Assembly: GCA_963732695.1 (NCBI GenBank)
Contig: CAVTAP010000004.1
Coordinates: 310,001 to 374,000 of the forward strand
Reading direction: 5' to 3'
From: CADEDH01 sp963732695
Lineage (GTDB): Bacteria; Actinomycetota; Acidimicrobiia; Acidimicrobiales; SZUA-35
DNA length: 64,000 nucleotides
The position numbers were made by a program, and so were the translations under genes. Of the stretch, positions 31,349-40,035 are shown one piece after another. Position 1 is the stretch's first letter; each line of letters opens with the position of its first letter. Under the pieces are notes generated by a model. That model did no database searches and had not been told where the DNA came from. It saw nothing but the letters and a program-made list of their open reading frames with translations.

Positions 31349-32889
31349 ATGCTCGACAGCCGGATTCTCCGTTCCCCGGTGCTCGTCCTGGTGGCGGGAC
31401 TGGTGGCTGCGATCGTGGCCGTGATGCTGGCGTTCTCGGGCATGGGCACCACCCCGGACGAGCTGAGCCGGGCGGCGGCCGTCGGTTTCATCGCCTCGTG
31501 CGGAGCGGCGGCCATGGCCGCCCTCCAGAGGGTGGCCCACCACCGGACGGCCGAATCGCTCAGCCGGGCCCGCCACGACGCCGACCACGACGCGCTCACC
31601 GGCCTGGTGAACCGGGCCGAGCTCCACCGCCAGCTGGAGCAGGCCATGCGCCAGGCCCGGATCGACGACACCGTGGTGGGCGTGCTGTTTCTCGACCTCG
31701 ACCGGTTCAAGGTGGTCAACGACACCCTGGGCCATGACGCCGGCGACGAGTTGCTGAAGGCCGTGGCCCAGCGGTTGCGGTCGAGCACCCGCAGCACCGA
31801 CGTGGTGGCCCGGGTGGGCGGCGACGAGTTCGTGGTCATGTGCCGGGGCCTGCTCACCGAGGAGTCGGTGGTGGCCGTGGCCCGCCAGATCCTCAAGCGG
31901 TTCGCCGACCCCGTGCCGCTCGGCGGCCGGATGCAGCTCGCCTCCACCAGCGTCGGGATCGCCGTGGCCACCCCGGACGAGGAGCGGACGCCCGAGGAGA
32001 TCGTGCGCGACGCCGACGCCGCCATGTACCGGGCCAAGCGCGACCGCTCCGGCTTCGCCGTGTTCGACGAGCACGAGCGGGCGATCCTGCTCAACCGGCT
32101 CTCGATCGAGCGCGACCTCAACCGGGCGCTCACCGACCATCAGCTGGAGGTCCACTACCAGCCCGTGGTCGATGCCCCTTCCGGTCAGGTCGTGGGATTC
32201 GAGGCGCTCGTCCGGTGGCGCCATCCCGACCGGGGGCTGCTCGGGCCGGGGACCTTCCTCCCGGTGGCCCACGACGCCGGCCTGATGGCCAAGATCGGCG
32301 AGCTGGTACTGCGCGAGGCCTGCGCCCAGGCGGCCGACTGGAACCGACGGCTCCCGGCCGGTCGCCAGATCAAGATCGGGGTCAACGTGGCCGAGCAGCA
32401 GCTGGTGGACAGCCGCCTGCCGGCCATCGTGCGCGAGGTGCTGGCCTGGTCGCGGTTGGAACCGGAGCAGCTGACGCTGGAGATCACCGAGGACGTGATG
32501 GTGGAGCACCTCAGCGGCCTCGACTGCCTCCGCGAGCTCCGGGCCATGGGGGTGCGGCTGGCCATCGACGACTTCGGCACCGGCCAGTCCTCGCTGAGCT
32601 ACATCCGCCAGTTCGACATGGTGACGCATCTCAAGATCGACCAGAGCTTCGTGCGGGAGATGAACTCCGACACCGCCAACCGGGCCATCGTGGAAGCCAT
32701 CGTGACCATGGCCCGGGCGTTGGACCTGCAGATCGTGGCCGAGGGGGTGGAGACCAGCCCGACCAGGCCGAGACCCTGATGTCGCTGGGCGTGACCCTCA
32801 TGCAGGGCTACCTGTTCTCCCCGCCGGTGCCGGTCACCGAGTTGGAGGAGCCGACCGGCTGGTCGGCGCTGGCCTCGGCCAAGCCCTGA
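31349..32889 (+). CDS. Membrane-bound GGDEF-EAL protein, one frameshift near the end
   Basis: The N-terminus has two membrane segments (about residues 8-28 and 42-60). The GGDEF domain is intact (VGGDEF, residues 157-161), with an I-site RSTD five residues upstream, so diguanylate cyclase activity with product inhibition is likely. The EAL domain has FEALVRWRHP, NVAEQQL, LEITEDVM, DDFGTGQSSLSYI, LKIDQSF and VAEGVET, so the phosphodiesterase site looks complete. One base appears missing near 32760; restoring it adds DQAETLMSLGVTLMQGYLFS and gives 513 residues. Located 57 bases after boxB. Confidence 0.88.
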
Positions 32890-32907
32890 CCCGACCGATG
32901 CAGCCGA

Positions 32908-33378
32908 TCAGAACTCGGCGCCCCACTCGTCCTCGGCGCCGCCCTGGTAGGTGGGAAGAGGCTCGGAATCGTCCCGGGGCGGAGCAGCGCCGGCCCGGGC
33001 CGGGCGCCGGCCGCCGCCGTCGTTGCGACTGCGCTGGCCTCCGCCGCCCTGGCCCCCACCCTGGCCCCCACCCGAGCGGGCGCCGGCGCCGGCCGGCTGG
33101 GGGGTGGTCGCCCCACCGGCACCGCCGGGGCCACCCTGGCCCTCGGCCCCGGGCTCGCCGTCGCCGGGTGCATAGCCGTAGCACATCGATACGCCGTCGA
33201 CGTCGAACGGGCGGCCGAGCGAGCCCACGGTGAACGTGGACCAGTCGCCCGACTTCTTCTGGACGTCGATCTTGCCCCCTTCGGCCAGGGCCTTCTCCAG
33301 ATCGGCCACCGGCGCCATGACCGCCCATTTGTCGGTCTTGGTCTTGCGGAACCGGGCCGGGATCTTCTCGTCGCTCAT
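32908..33378 (-). CDS. Conserved hypothetical with Gly-rich linker and acidic C-terminal tip
   Basis: The 156-residue protein has a compact N-terminal region (residues 1-70: IPARFRKTKTDKWAVMAPVA, GKIDVQKKSGDWSTFTVGSL) and a Gly/Ala/Pro-rich disordered linker of about 70 residues. It ends in GGAEDEWGAEF. The order domain, linker, acidic tail ending in Phe resembles single-stranded-DNA-binding proteins, but the N-terminal part is not a clear OB fold. I do not assign a function. It is convergent with the GGDEF-EAL gene. Confidence 0.6.
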   Translation of the reverse strand: MSDEKIPARFRKTKTDKWAVMAPVADLEKALAEGGKIDVQKKSGDWSTFTVGSLGRPFDVDGVSMCYGYAPGDGEPGAEGQGGPGGAGGATTPQPAGAGARSGGGQGGGQGGGGQRSRNDGGGRRPARAGAAPPRDDSEPLPTYQGGAEDEWGAEF

Positions 33379-33480
33379 CGAACCGCTCCTCCCCTTCGAT
33401 CAGGCCTGAAGTCAGCGCCCAGTATGGCGGCCTCCACCCGCCGGCCCGACCCGATCGGGGGCCATGGTGTGTGAAACTGT

Positions 33481-33620
33481 CGCATTGCGGGGGCTGCGCC
33501 CCCGGGCCCCATCCGGGCCGGGGCCCCATCCCCAGCCCGCAGCTACGCTGCGCATTACGGGGGCTGCGCCCCCGGGCCCCATCCGGGCCGGGGCCCCATC
33601 CCCAGCCCGCAGCTACGCTG
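33481..33620. repeat. Two tandem 70-bp repeats carrying a -10 hexamer
   Basis: Units 33481-33550 and 33551-33620 differ at one base. Each contains the hairpin CGGGGGC-TGC-GCCCCCG and ends in AGCTACGCTG. The second unit's TACGCT (33614-33619) lies six bases before the ATG at 33626. A related 70-bp unit occurs three times at 60.2 kb in the same position relative to a start codon. The rest of the 33379-33480 gap shows nothing else. Confidence 0.92.
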
Positions 33621-33625
33621 CCGCC

Positions 33626-33976
33626 ATGCACGACTCACTCGCTCCCGGGCTGTCCGGGTCCGCCACCTTCACCGTCACCGACGACATGTCGCCGCCGCAC
33701 CTTCCCGACAAGGTGCTGTCGACGCCCGACATGATCCGCCTGATCGAGGTGACCTGCCTGCAGGCGGTGCAGGCCCACCTCGACGAGGGGGAGACCACGG
33801 TGGGGATCCACGTGTGCGTGAGCCATGCCGCCTCCGTCGATTCGGGTCAGGACGTGGAGGTGTCGTTCGAGATCACCGAACGTGACCGCCGGAAGCTGGT
33901 CTTCGCCACCAAGGTCACCCACGGTGACAAGCTGGTGTCGGAGGGGACCCACCAGCGTTTCGTGGTCGGCGGCTGA
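33626..33976 (+). CDS. Hotdog-fold thioesterase (fluoroacetyl-CoA thioesterase-like)
   Basis: The 116-residue protein resembles FlK-type thioesterases: SATFTVTDDMSPPHL, VLSTPDMIRLIEVTCLQAVQ (single hotdog helix with the catalytic-region Thr/Glu) and ETTVGIHVCVSHAAS. These hydrolyse small acyl-CoA thioesters in the cytoplasm. The ATG is placed six bases after TACGCT in the upstream repeat, which implies a leaderless transcript. Its stop overlaps the start of the SDR gene (TGATG), so the two are coupled. Confidence 0.85.
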   Translation: MHDSLAPGLSGSATFTVTDDMSPPHLPDKVLSTPDMIRLIEVTCLQAVQAHLDEGETTVGIHVCVSHAASVDSGQDVEVSFEITERDRRKLVFATKVTHGDKLVSEGTHQRFVVGG

Positions 33977-34811
33977 TGCCGACGAGAGACCCAGCCGACG
34001 GCGGGCCGGGGGCGACGGCCGGCCGGGGCGCGACCTCACCGGCCGGGTGGCGGTGGTGACCGGGGGCGGAGCGGCCGGCGACGGCATCGGCAACGGCCGG
34101 GCCGCGGCCCTGCTGCTGGCCGAGGCCGGGGCCCGGGTGCTGGTGGTCGACCGCCAGCCGGAGCTGGCGGCCCGGACGGTGGCCATGATCGCCGAGGGGG
34201 AAGGCGAAGCGGCCCCGTTCGCCGCCGACGTGACCGACGGCGACGCCTGCGCCGCCCTGGTGGCCGAAGCCACCGGCCGGTGGGGCCGGCTCGACATCGT
34301 GGTCAACAACGTCGGCATCGGCAGCCGGGGGACGGTGGTGACCGAGGACCCCGAGGTGTGGGACCGGGTGATGCGGGTCAACGTCACCTCGATGATGCTG
34401 GTGAGCCGCCACGCCGTGCCAGCCATGGTGGCCGGTGGCCGGGGCGGGGCGGTGGTCAACATCTCGTCGATCTCGGCCCTGCGGCCCCGGGGCCTCACCG
34501 CCTATTCGACCTCCAAGGGGGCCGTGATCGCCCTCACGAAGGCCATGGCCGCCGACCACGGACCCGACGGCATCCGGGTCAACTGCGTGGCCCCCGGCCC
34601 GGTGCGGACGCCCATGGTGGGGGGCGAGGGGATGGATCCGGCGGTGGCCGACCGCCGCCGCCAGGCCAGCGTGCTGGGGGTGGAGGGCACCGGATGGGAC
34701 ATCGGGGCCGCCGTGCGGTTCCTGGCCTCCGACGAGGCCCGCTACATCACCGGGCAGGTGCTGGTGGTCGACGGTGGAGCCACCATCCGGGGCCCGGAGC
34801 GGGCAAGCTGA
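33976..34811 (+). CDS. Short-chain dehydrogenase/reductase, frameshift near the N-terminus
   Basis: SDR motifs are complete from residue about 25 on: GRVAVVTGGGAAGDGIGNGR, VVDRQPE, NNVGIGSRG, NISSISALRP, AYSTSKGA and the C-terminal DGGATIRG. The natural start is probably the ATG at 33976, which overlaps the thioesterase stop, but its frame differs from that of the SDR body. One missing base between about 33990 and 34040 would join them into 278 residues. Without correction, the first in-frame start is a GTG at 34047. Downstream P450 gene follows after 3 bases. Confidence 0.82.
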
Positions 34812-34814
34812 GCC

Positions 34815-36041
34815 ATGGTGAGCATCGACCTCTACTCGGCGGCCAGCTACGCCGGGGGCCAGCCCCACGAGCAGTTCGCCTGGCTGCGCCGCAACGATCC
34901 GGTGCACCGTCATCCGCTGCCCGACGGCAGCTTCTACTGGGCCGTGACCCGCCACGCCGACGTGGTGGCCGTGGGCCGGGACCACGAGCGGTTCTCCTCC
35001 CGGCCCACCGTGATGATCGAGGGGGGCCAGAGCTCGGCTCCCGGAGACGACCACGTGATGATGCTCATGGCCGATCCGCCGCTCCACACCCGGATGCGGC
35101 GTCTGGTGAGCGGCCACTTCACGCCCCGGGCGGCCCGGGCCCTCCGGCCCCGCATCGCCGAACTGGCCACCCGCATCGTGGACGAGGTGGTCGAGGCCGG
35201 CCGGTGCGACCTGGTGGCCGACCTGGCCGGTGAGATGCCCAGCTTCGTGATCGCCGACGTGCTCGGCATCCCGCTGGAGGACGGCCGGGCCCTCTACCAC
35301 CACACCGAGGCGCTCCACGCCGCAGTGGAGGCGGTGGGGGTGGAGGCCAAGCAGGCGGCGTTCCGGGAGATGATGGCCTACGCCGGGCGAACCTTCGCCG
35401 CCAAGCAAGCCGACCCCGCCGACGACCTGGCCTCGCTCCTGGCCACCGGCGAGCTCGACGGCCGCCCCATCGACGAGATGGACTTCTTCCTGTGGTTCCT
35501 GCTCCTGGTCGACGCCGGGGGCGACACCACCCGCAACCTGGTGGGGGCGGGCCTGTGGGCCCTGTTCCACGAGCCGGCCGCCCTCGACCACCTCCGGTCC
35601 CGGGTGGCGACGGGAGCGCCCCTGGGTCCGGCCGTGGAGGAGCTGCTGCGGTGGGTGAGCCCGGTGATCTACATGCGCCGCACCGCCACCGCCGACACCG
35701 AGCTGGCCGGCCGGGCCATCGCCGCCGGCGACCGGGTGGTCGTCTACTACGGAGCGGCCAACCGGGACCCGGCGGCGTTCGACGAGCCCGACCGGCTCGA
35801 CCTCACCCGGGCCACCAACCCCCACGTCGCCTTCGGCGGGGGAGGGCCCCATTTCTGCCTCGGGGCCCACCTGGCCCGGATCGAGATCGAGGCCCTGCTG
35901 GCCGAGGTGGTGGGCCGGCTCGACGGCCTGGCCCCGGCGGGAGACCCCACCTGGATGCCCTCCAACTTCGTGTTCGGCCCCGCCTCCCTGCCCGTCACGT
36001 TCAACCCTGGAACCCGTACCCCTGGAGCCCGCCGTGGCTGA
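34815..36041 (+). CDS. Cytochrome P450
   Basis: The 408-residue protein has all P450 landmarks: the I-helix AGGDTTRN, the ExxR in EELLRWVSP, and the heme-binding loop FGGGGPHFCLGAHLAR with the cysteine thiolate ligand. Length is typical of soluble bacterial class I enzymes that need ferredoxin and a reductase, neither of which is nearby. It follows the SDR closely and overlaps the next gene, so it belongs to one operon with the thioesterase and SDR. Possible substrates are steroids or terpenoids (inference only). Confidence 0.95.
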   Translation: MVSIDLYSAASYAGGQPHEQFAWLRRNDPVHRHPLPDGSFYWAVTRHADVVAVGRDHERFSSRPTVMIEGGQSSAPGDDHVMMLMADPPLHTRMRRLVSGHFTPRAARALRPRIAELATRIVDEVVEAGRCDLVADLAGEMPSFVIADVLGIPLEDGRALYHHTEALHAAVEAVGVEAKQAAFREMMAYAGRTFAAKQADPADDLASLLATGELDGRPIDEMDFFLWFLLLVDAGGDTTRNLVGAGLWALFHEPAALDHLRSRVATGAPLGPAVEELLRWVSPVIYMRRTATADTELAGRAIAAGDRVVVYYGAANRDPAAFDEPDRLDLTRATNPHVAFGGGGPHFCLGAHLARIEIEALLAEVVGRLDGLAPAGDPTWMPSNFVFGPASLPVTFNPGTRTPGARRG

Positions 36042-37276
36042 CCCGTCGCCCCCGGAGCCCGCCCCGTCGATCGTCCGCCGCACACCGGTGCCACCCACCG
36101 TGTCCCAGCCGGTGGCCACCCCCCTGTGGCCCTCGGTGGTGTATCAGTCCACCGACGCCGACGAGCTCGACCGCATCTACGAAGGCGAGCTGCCCGGTTA
36201 CAGCTACGCCCGGGAGGGCCATCCCAACGCCGACGTGCTGGCGGCCAAGATCGACCTGCTGGAGGGCCGCCGCCGCCCAGCGGTGCCGGCCGGGATCGTG
36301 TCGAGCTCGGGCATGGCGGCGGTGTCGGCCGTGCTCCTCGGCCTCCTTCGGGCCGGCGACCATGTGGCCGCCGGCAACCAGCTCTACGGCCGGTCACTAC
36401 GGCTGGTGACGTCCGACCTGCCCCGCATGGGCTTCGCCACGTCCCTGTTCGACCCTACCGACGCCGCCTCGGTGGAGGCCGCTCTCACCCCGGCCACCCG
36501 GCTGATCCTGGTGGAGGTGGTGTCGAACCCCACGCTCCGGGTGGCCGACATGGAAGCCATCGCGGCCCTGGGGGCGGAGCGGCGGATACCAGTGGTGGTC
36601 GACAACACGTTCACCACCCCCCGGATGTACCAGCCGCTGGCCCAGGGGGCCGACGTGGTGATCCACTCGGTCACCAAGCTGCTGGGGGGCCACGCCGACG
36701 TGACCCTGGGCTACACCGCCGCCGACGACCCCGACCTGGCCGCCGCCATCCGCACTGCGGCCGTGACCTGGGGCGTCGCCCCGTCGCCGTTCGACTGCTG
36801 GCTGGCCGAGCGGGGCCTGCACACCTTCGAGGTGCGCTACGACCGGGCCGAGGCCAACGCCGTCGTCGTGGCCGACGCCCTGGCCACGCTGGACGGGGTG
36901 CGGGCCGTGCTCTACCCGGGCCGGGCCGACCATCCCGACCGGGACCGGGCCGGCAAGCTGTTCGGCTCCCGCACCGGGACCATGGTGAGCTTCGTGCTCG
37001 ACGGGGGGCGGCCCGAGGTCAACGCCTTCCTCCGGGCCGCCGCCGCCATCCCCTTCGCCCCCACCCTGGGCGACGTGGCCACCACGATCTCCCACCCGGC
37101 GTCGTCGTCGCACCGGGCGCTCACGGCGGAGGCCCGGGAGGCGCTGGGCATGCCCGAGGGCTTCATCCGCCTGTCGGTCGGTATCGAGGATCCCGACCTG
37201 CTCATCAACGAGCTGACCGCCGCCGTCGCCGCCGCCGTGCAGCTCTCCCGAAATTCAGGAGTTCCAGCCGCACTGA
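36034..37276 (+). CDS. Cys/Met metabolism PLP-dependent lyase (cystathionine gamma-lyase-like), one frameshift at the 3' end
   Basis: GTG at 36034 overlaps the P450 stop. The PLP fold-type I pattern is clear: SSGMAAVSAVLLGLL, VDNTFTTPRMYQPL and the cofactor lysine in HSVTKLLGGHADV, with SVGIEDPDLLINEL near the end. As sequenced the frame runs on to 37695 across aroQ. One extra C in CTCTCCCGAAATT (about 37248) explains this; its removal yields the ending SEIQEFQPH and stop at 37276, 413 residues, as in the family. An inverted repeat near 37257-37293 follows. The enzyme cleaves or forms C-S bonds; gamma-lyase against gamma-synthase is not decided. Confidence 0.85.
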
Positions 37277-37303
37277 GTACGGCTCAGGCTCCTAAGATCG
37301 GGC

Positions 37304-37750
37304 GTGGCTCATCAGATCCTGGTGCTCAACGGTCCCAACCTGAACCTGCTCGGCACCCGGGAGCCGACCGTCTACGGGTCCGACACCCTGGCCGACATCC
37401 TGGCCGACCTGCGGGAGCTGGCCGCCATCCGGGGGGCCGAGCTGCGCGACGTGCAGAGCAACGTGGAGGGCGAGCTGATCAACGCCCTGCACGACGCCCG
37501 CACCTGGGCCGACGGGGTGGTGTTCAACCCGGGCGCCTTCACCCACTACAGCTACGCCCTGCGCGACGCCATCTCGGCCGTGGAGCTGCCGGTGGTGGAG
37601 ACCCACCTGTCGAACGTCCATGCCCGGGAGGCGTTCCGCCACACGTCGGTGCTCAGCGCGGTGTGCCTGGGCGTGGTGGCCGGCTTCGGCCGTGACAGCT
37701 ACGCCGTGGCCCTCGACGCCCTCGTCCGACACCTCGACGCCAAGGCCTGA
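37304..37750 (+). CDS. aroQ: 3-dehydroquinate dehydratase, type II
   Basis: GTG at 37304 gives 148 residues, the standard length. Signature stretches are LVLNGPNLNLLGTREP, the catalytic tyrosine in TVYGSDTL, NPGAFTHYSYALRDA, ETHLSNVHAREAFRH and GVVAGFGRDSY. It dehydrates 3-dehydroquinate in the shikimate pathway. TAAGAT lies five bases before the GTG, suggesting its own leaderless promoter within the 27-base gap after the lyase gene. No other shikimate genes are nearby. Confidence 0.96.
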   Translation: MAHQILVLNGPNLNLLGTREPTVYGSDTLADILADLRELAAIRGAELRDVQSNVEGELINALHDARTWADGVVFNPGAFTHYSYALRDAISAVELPVVETHLSNVHAREAFRHTSVLSAVCLGVVAGFGRDSYAVALDALVRHLDAKA

Positions 37751-37762
37751 CCCCCCGAATCC

Positions 37763-37811
37763 CGATCTGTGGCGCCCGGTGCTGCATTTCGCGCGCTGGC
37801 GCCACAGATCG
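37763..37811. repeat. Inverted repeat, 14-bp arms, 21-base loop
   Basis: CGATCTGTGGCGCC (37763-37776) pairs exactly with GGCGCCACAGATCG (37798-37811). It fills the gap between convergent aroQ and the MFS gene and probably ends both transcripts. It has the same build as the elements at 25.5 and 61.3 kb. Confidence 0.85.
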
Positions 37812-37826
37812 CTGGGGTTGGCTCGG

Positions 37827-39266
37827 TCAACGAGCGGCCCGGTCCCGGCTGGAGCCGGAGGGGAACATCAGGCTGATCGTCACAGCCGAGGCCAGGTAGG
37901 TGCCGATGATCCAGGTCCAGGCCCAGCGGAAGCCCTGGAGGCCGCCGTCGCCGTCACCGCTGGCCAGCAGGATCACCACCACCGACACCCCGAAGGCGTA
38001 GAACACCTGCTGGGCGGTGCGGATGGTGGCATTGGCGGTGCCGAACCGGGCCGGGGCGATGTCGGCCAACCCGGCACTCGACCAGGTGGCGATCGTGACA
38101 CCGGTCCCGAGCCCCACGAGCACGCTGATCGGCACGAACCGGGTCCAGACCTCGGGCGTGGGGGTGAGCAGTAACCGGTACAGGACATACCCCAGGGCGC
38201 TGCACAGGCAGCCGGCGGCCAGGATCCAACGGTGCCCCACCCGGTCGGCCAGGCGGCCCGACAGCGGAGCGGCCGCCGCCGACAGCAGGGGCGACACCAG
38301 CAGCGCCTTGCCGGTGGTGGTGATCGGCTGATCCCACGCCTCCTGGAGGAGCAGGGAGCTGGTGAGGGCGCCCGAGGTGAACCCGAGGGAGTAGAACGCC
38401 ACCCCGGCCACGGCGGCGGCGAACGACCGGTGCTCGAACAGCGGTAGCTCCAGCAGCGGCTCGGGGTGGCGGGCCGAGCGGCGGAGCAGCACCGGTACCA
38501 GCGCCAGGCCGGCCAGCACCAGGGCGATCACCCGGGGGTCGGTGATGCCCCAGTGCTCGCTCTCCACGATCCCGAACATGATCGAGGCGATGGCCCCGGT
38601 GCCCACCAGCACACCCACCAGATCGATCCGGCCGGTGGCGTCGGGGTTCTTCGACTCCCGCAGCAGGCGGGGGCTCACCGCCAGCACCAGCAGGCAGATC
38701 GGCACGTTGATGAGGAACACGCCCCGCCACGACCACACGTCGATGGCGATCGAGCCCAGCGCCGGCCCGAACACCGCCCCCAGCCCGCCGGTGGCCCCCA
38801 GGATCCCGATGGCCGTGCTCCGCTTGTTGGGTGGGAAGTCGGGCAGCACCACCGCCACCGCGGTGGGTGACAGCACGGCCCCGCCGGTGGCCTGCAGTAC
38901 CCGGGCCGCGATCAGCAGGCCCCGGTTGGGGGCCAGTCCGCACAGCACCGAGCCCAGGAGGAACACGGCCACGGCGGGGATGAACAGCCGCTTGCGCCCC
39001 AGGCTGTCGGCCAGGCGCCCGGCCACCAGCAGCAACGCCCCCACCGTGATGTTGTAGCCGGAGATGATCCAGCTGAGCTGGGCGGTGGAGGTGCCGAACT
39101 CTTCGGCGATCGACGGGAAGGCCACGTTGACGGCCGAGATGTCGATCACCACCAGGAAGAACACAAGGGTGGTGACGAACAGCGCCAGCCAGGCGGTGCG
39201 GGGCACCGCGTCGGCGGCGGCCGCTCCGTCGGCGGGTCGGGCGGCTGACGGACGCGAGCGGGGCAT
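37827..39266 (-). CDS. MFS drug:H+ antiporter, DHA2 (14-TM) family
   Basis: The 479-residue integral membrane protein opens with a polar N-terminus and LALFVTTLVFFLVVIDISAV, the D-containing TM1 typical of DHA2 exporters. Motif A is present as GRLADSLGRKRLF, and motif C-like glycines follow in TM5 (GATGGLGAVFGPALGS). About 14 membrane segments can be traced. Such exporters pump out drugs or lipophilic metabolites. No TetR- or MarR-like regulator is adjacent. It is divergent from the surface-protein locus. Confidence 0.9.
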   Translation of the reverse strand: MPRSRPSAARPADGAAAADAVPRTAWLALFVTTLVFFLVVIDISAVNVAFPSIAEEFGTSTAQLSWIISGYNITVGALLLVAGRLADSLGRKRLFIPAVAVFLLGSVLCGLAPNRGLLIAARVLQATGGAVLSPTAVAVVLPDFPPNKRSTAIGILGATGGLGAVFGPALGSIAIDVWSWRGVFLINVPICLLVLAVSPRLLRESKNPDATGRIDLVGVLVGTGAIASIMFGIVESEHWGITDPRVIALVLAGLALVPVLLRRSARHPEPLLELPLFEHRSFAAAVAGVAFYSLGFTSGALTSSLLLQEAWDQPITTTGKALLVSPLLSAAAAPLSGRLADRVGHRWILAAGCLCSALGYVLYRLLLTPTPEVWTRFVPISVLVGLGTGVTIATWSSAGLADIAPARFGTANATIRTAQQVFYAFGVSVVVILLASGDGDGGLQGFRWAWTWIIGTYLASAVTISLMFPSGSSRDRAAR

Positions 39267-39384
39267 CGCCGCAGGCTACCGGGGCCCTCCGACCCGGGCC
39301 GATCGAGCCACGGGGTGGGCCGGGCGCTAACCCCGGTAGGCCGGCGGCCGATCTGATTCTGCAGAACCAGACGAATGGAGTGCA

Positions 39385-40035
39385 GTGGCGGATCGCCCTC
39401 GCCCGGAACCCAGCGAGCCACGCCCCAGCCGGCGCGCCCGGTTGGGCCCGGTCGCGCCCGGTCTGGGGGCGGCGGCCACGCTGGCGGCACTGGGCGTTCT
39501 GGGCTGGTCGGCCCTCACCACGGCCTCGGCCCGCATCGCCGGCAGCACCGAGTCGGGCGGCTCCCTGCTGCAGGCCGCCTCCGTCTCGCTCCAGCGGGAC
39601 ACGTCCGGCGGGGGGAGCGGGAGCGGCCTCTCGTCGGAGCTGCTGATCGACGCCGACGGGCTCTACCCCGGGGTGGTGGTGGAGCGCTGCCTGCCGGTGC
39701 GCTACGCCGGCTCGCTCGACGACGTTCCCCTTGTGCTGTCGGCCCGGATCTCCGGCGGTACCGGCCTGGAGCGCTATCTGAACACGGCGGTGGGAGTCGG
39801 AACCGGGGCCGATCCGGCCTGCGGCGACTTCGCCCCCACCCCGGCCAGCACCGCCTGGACCGGCACGCTGGCCGGCCTGGCCTCGAACCACCCGCGCTAC
39901 GAGCGGGGCCTCGACCTGGCCGGCCTCAGCGACGGGCAGGCCGTCACGGTGCGCTTCCGGCTCGAGGTGACGTCGGACGATGGGGCCCAGGGCCGCTCCA
40001 CGGCCGTCCATCTCCGGTTCGAGGTCCGGCCGTGA
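39385..40035 (+). CDS. Secreted TasA/CalY-like protein, first gene of the signal-peptidase locus
   Basis: GTG at 39385 with GGAG just upstream; 216 residues. A basic start (RPSRRARLG) and one hydrophobic segment (about residues 27-46, LGAAATLAALGVLGWSALTT) precede a beta-rich extracellular part with two cysteines (VERCLPV, DPACGDF). This is the layout of small secreted proteins that are processed by SipW-type peptidases. GTGA overlap with the following peptidase fusion. The family is not firmly recognised; a fibre- or matrix-subunit role is inferred from context. Confidence 0.65.
   Translation: MADRPRPEPSEPRPSRRARLGPVAPGLGAAATLAALGVLGWSALTTASARIAGSTESGGSLLQAASVSLQRDTSGGGSGSGLSSELLIDADGLYPGVVVERCLPVRYAGSLDDVPLVLSARISGGTGLERYLNTAVGVGTGADPACGDFAPTPASTAWTGTLAGLASNHPRYERGLDLAGLSDGQAVTVRFRLEVTSDDGAQGRSTAVHLRFEVRP

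Noticed and set aside
37277..37695. C-terminal extension of the PLP lyase overlapping aroQ
   Set aside because: The extension is low-complexity and antisense-like in composition; a single extra C explains it and restores a normal stop at 37276.
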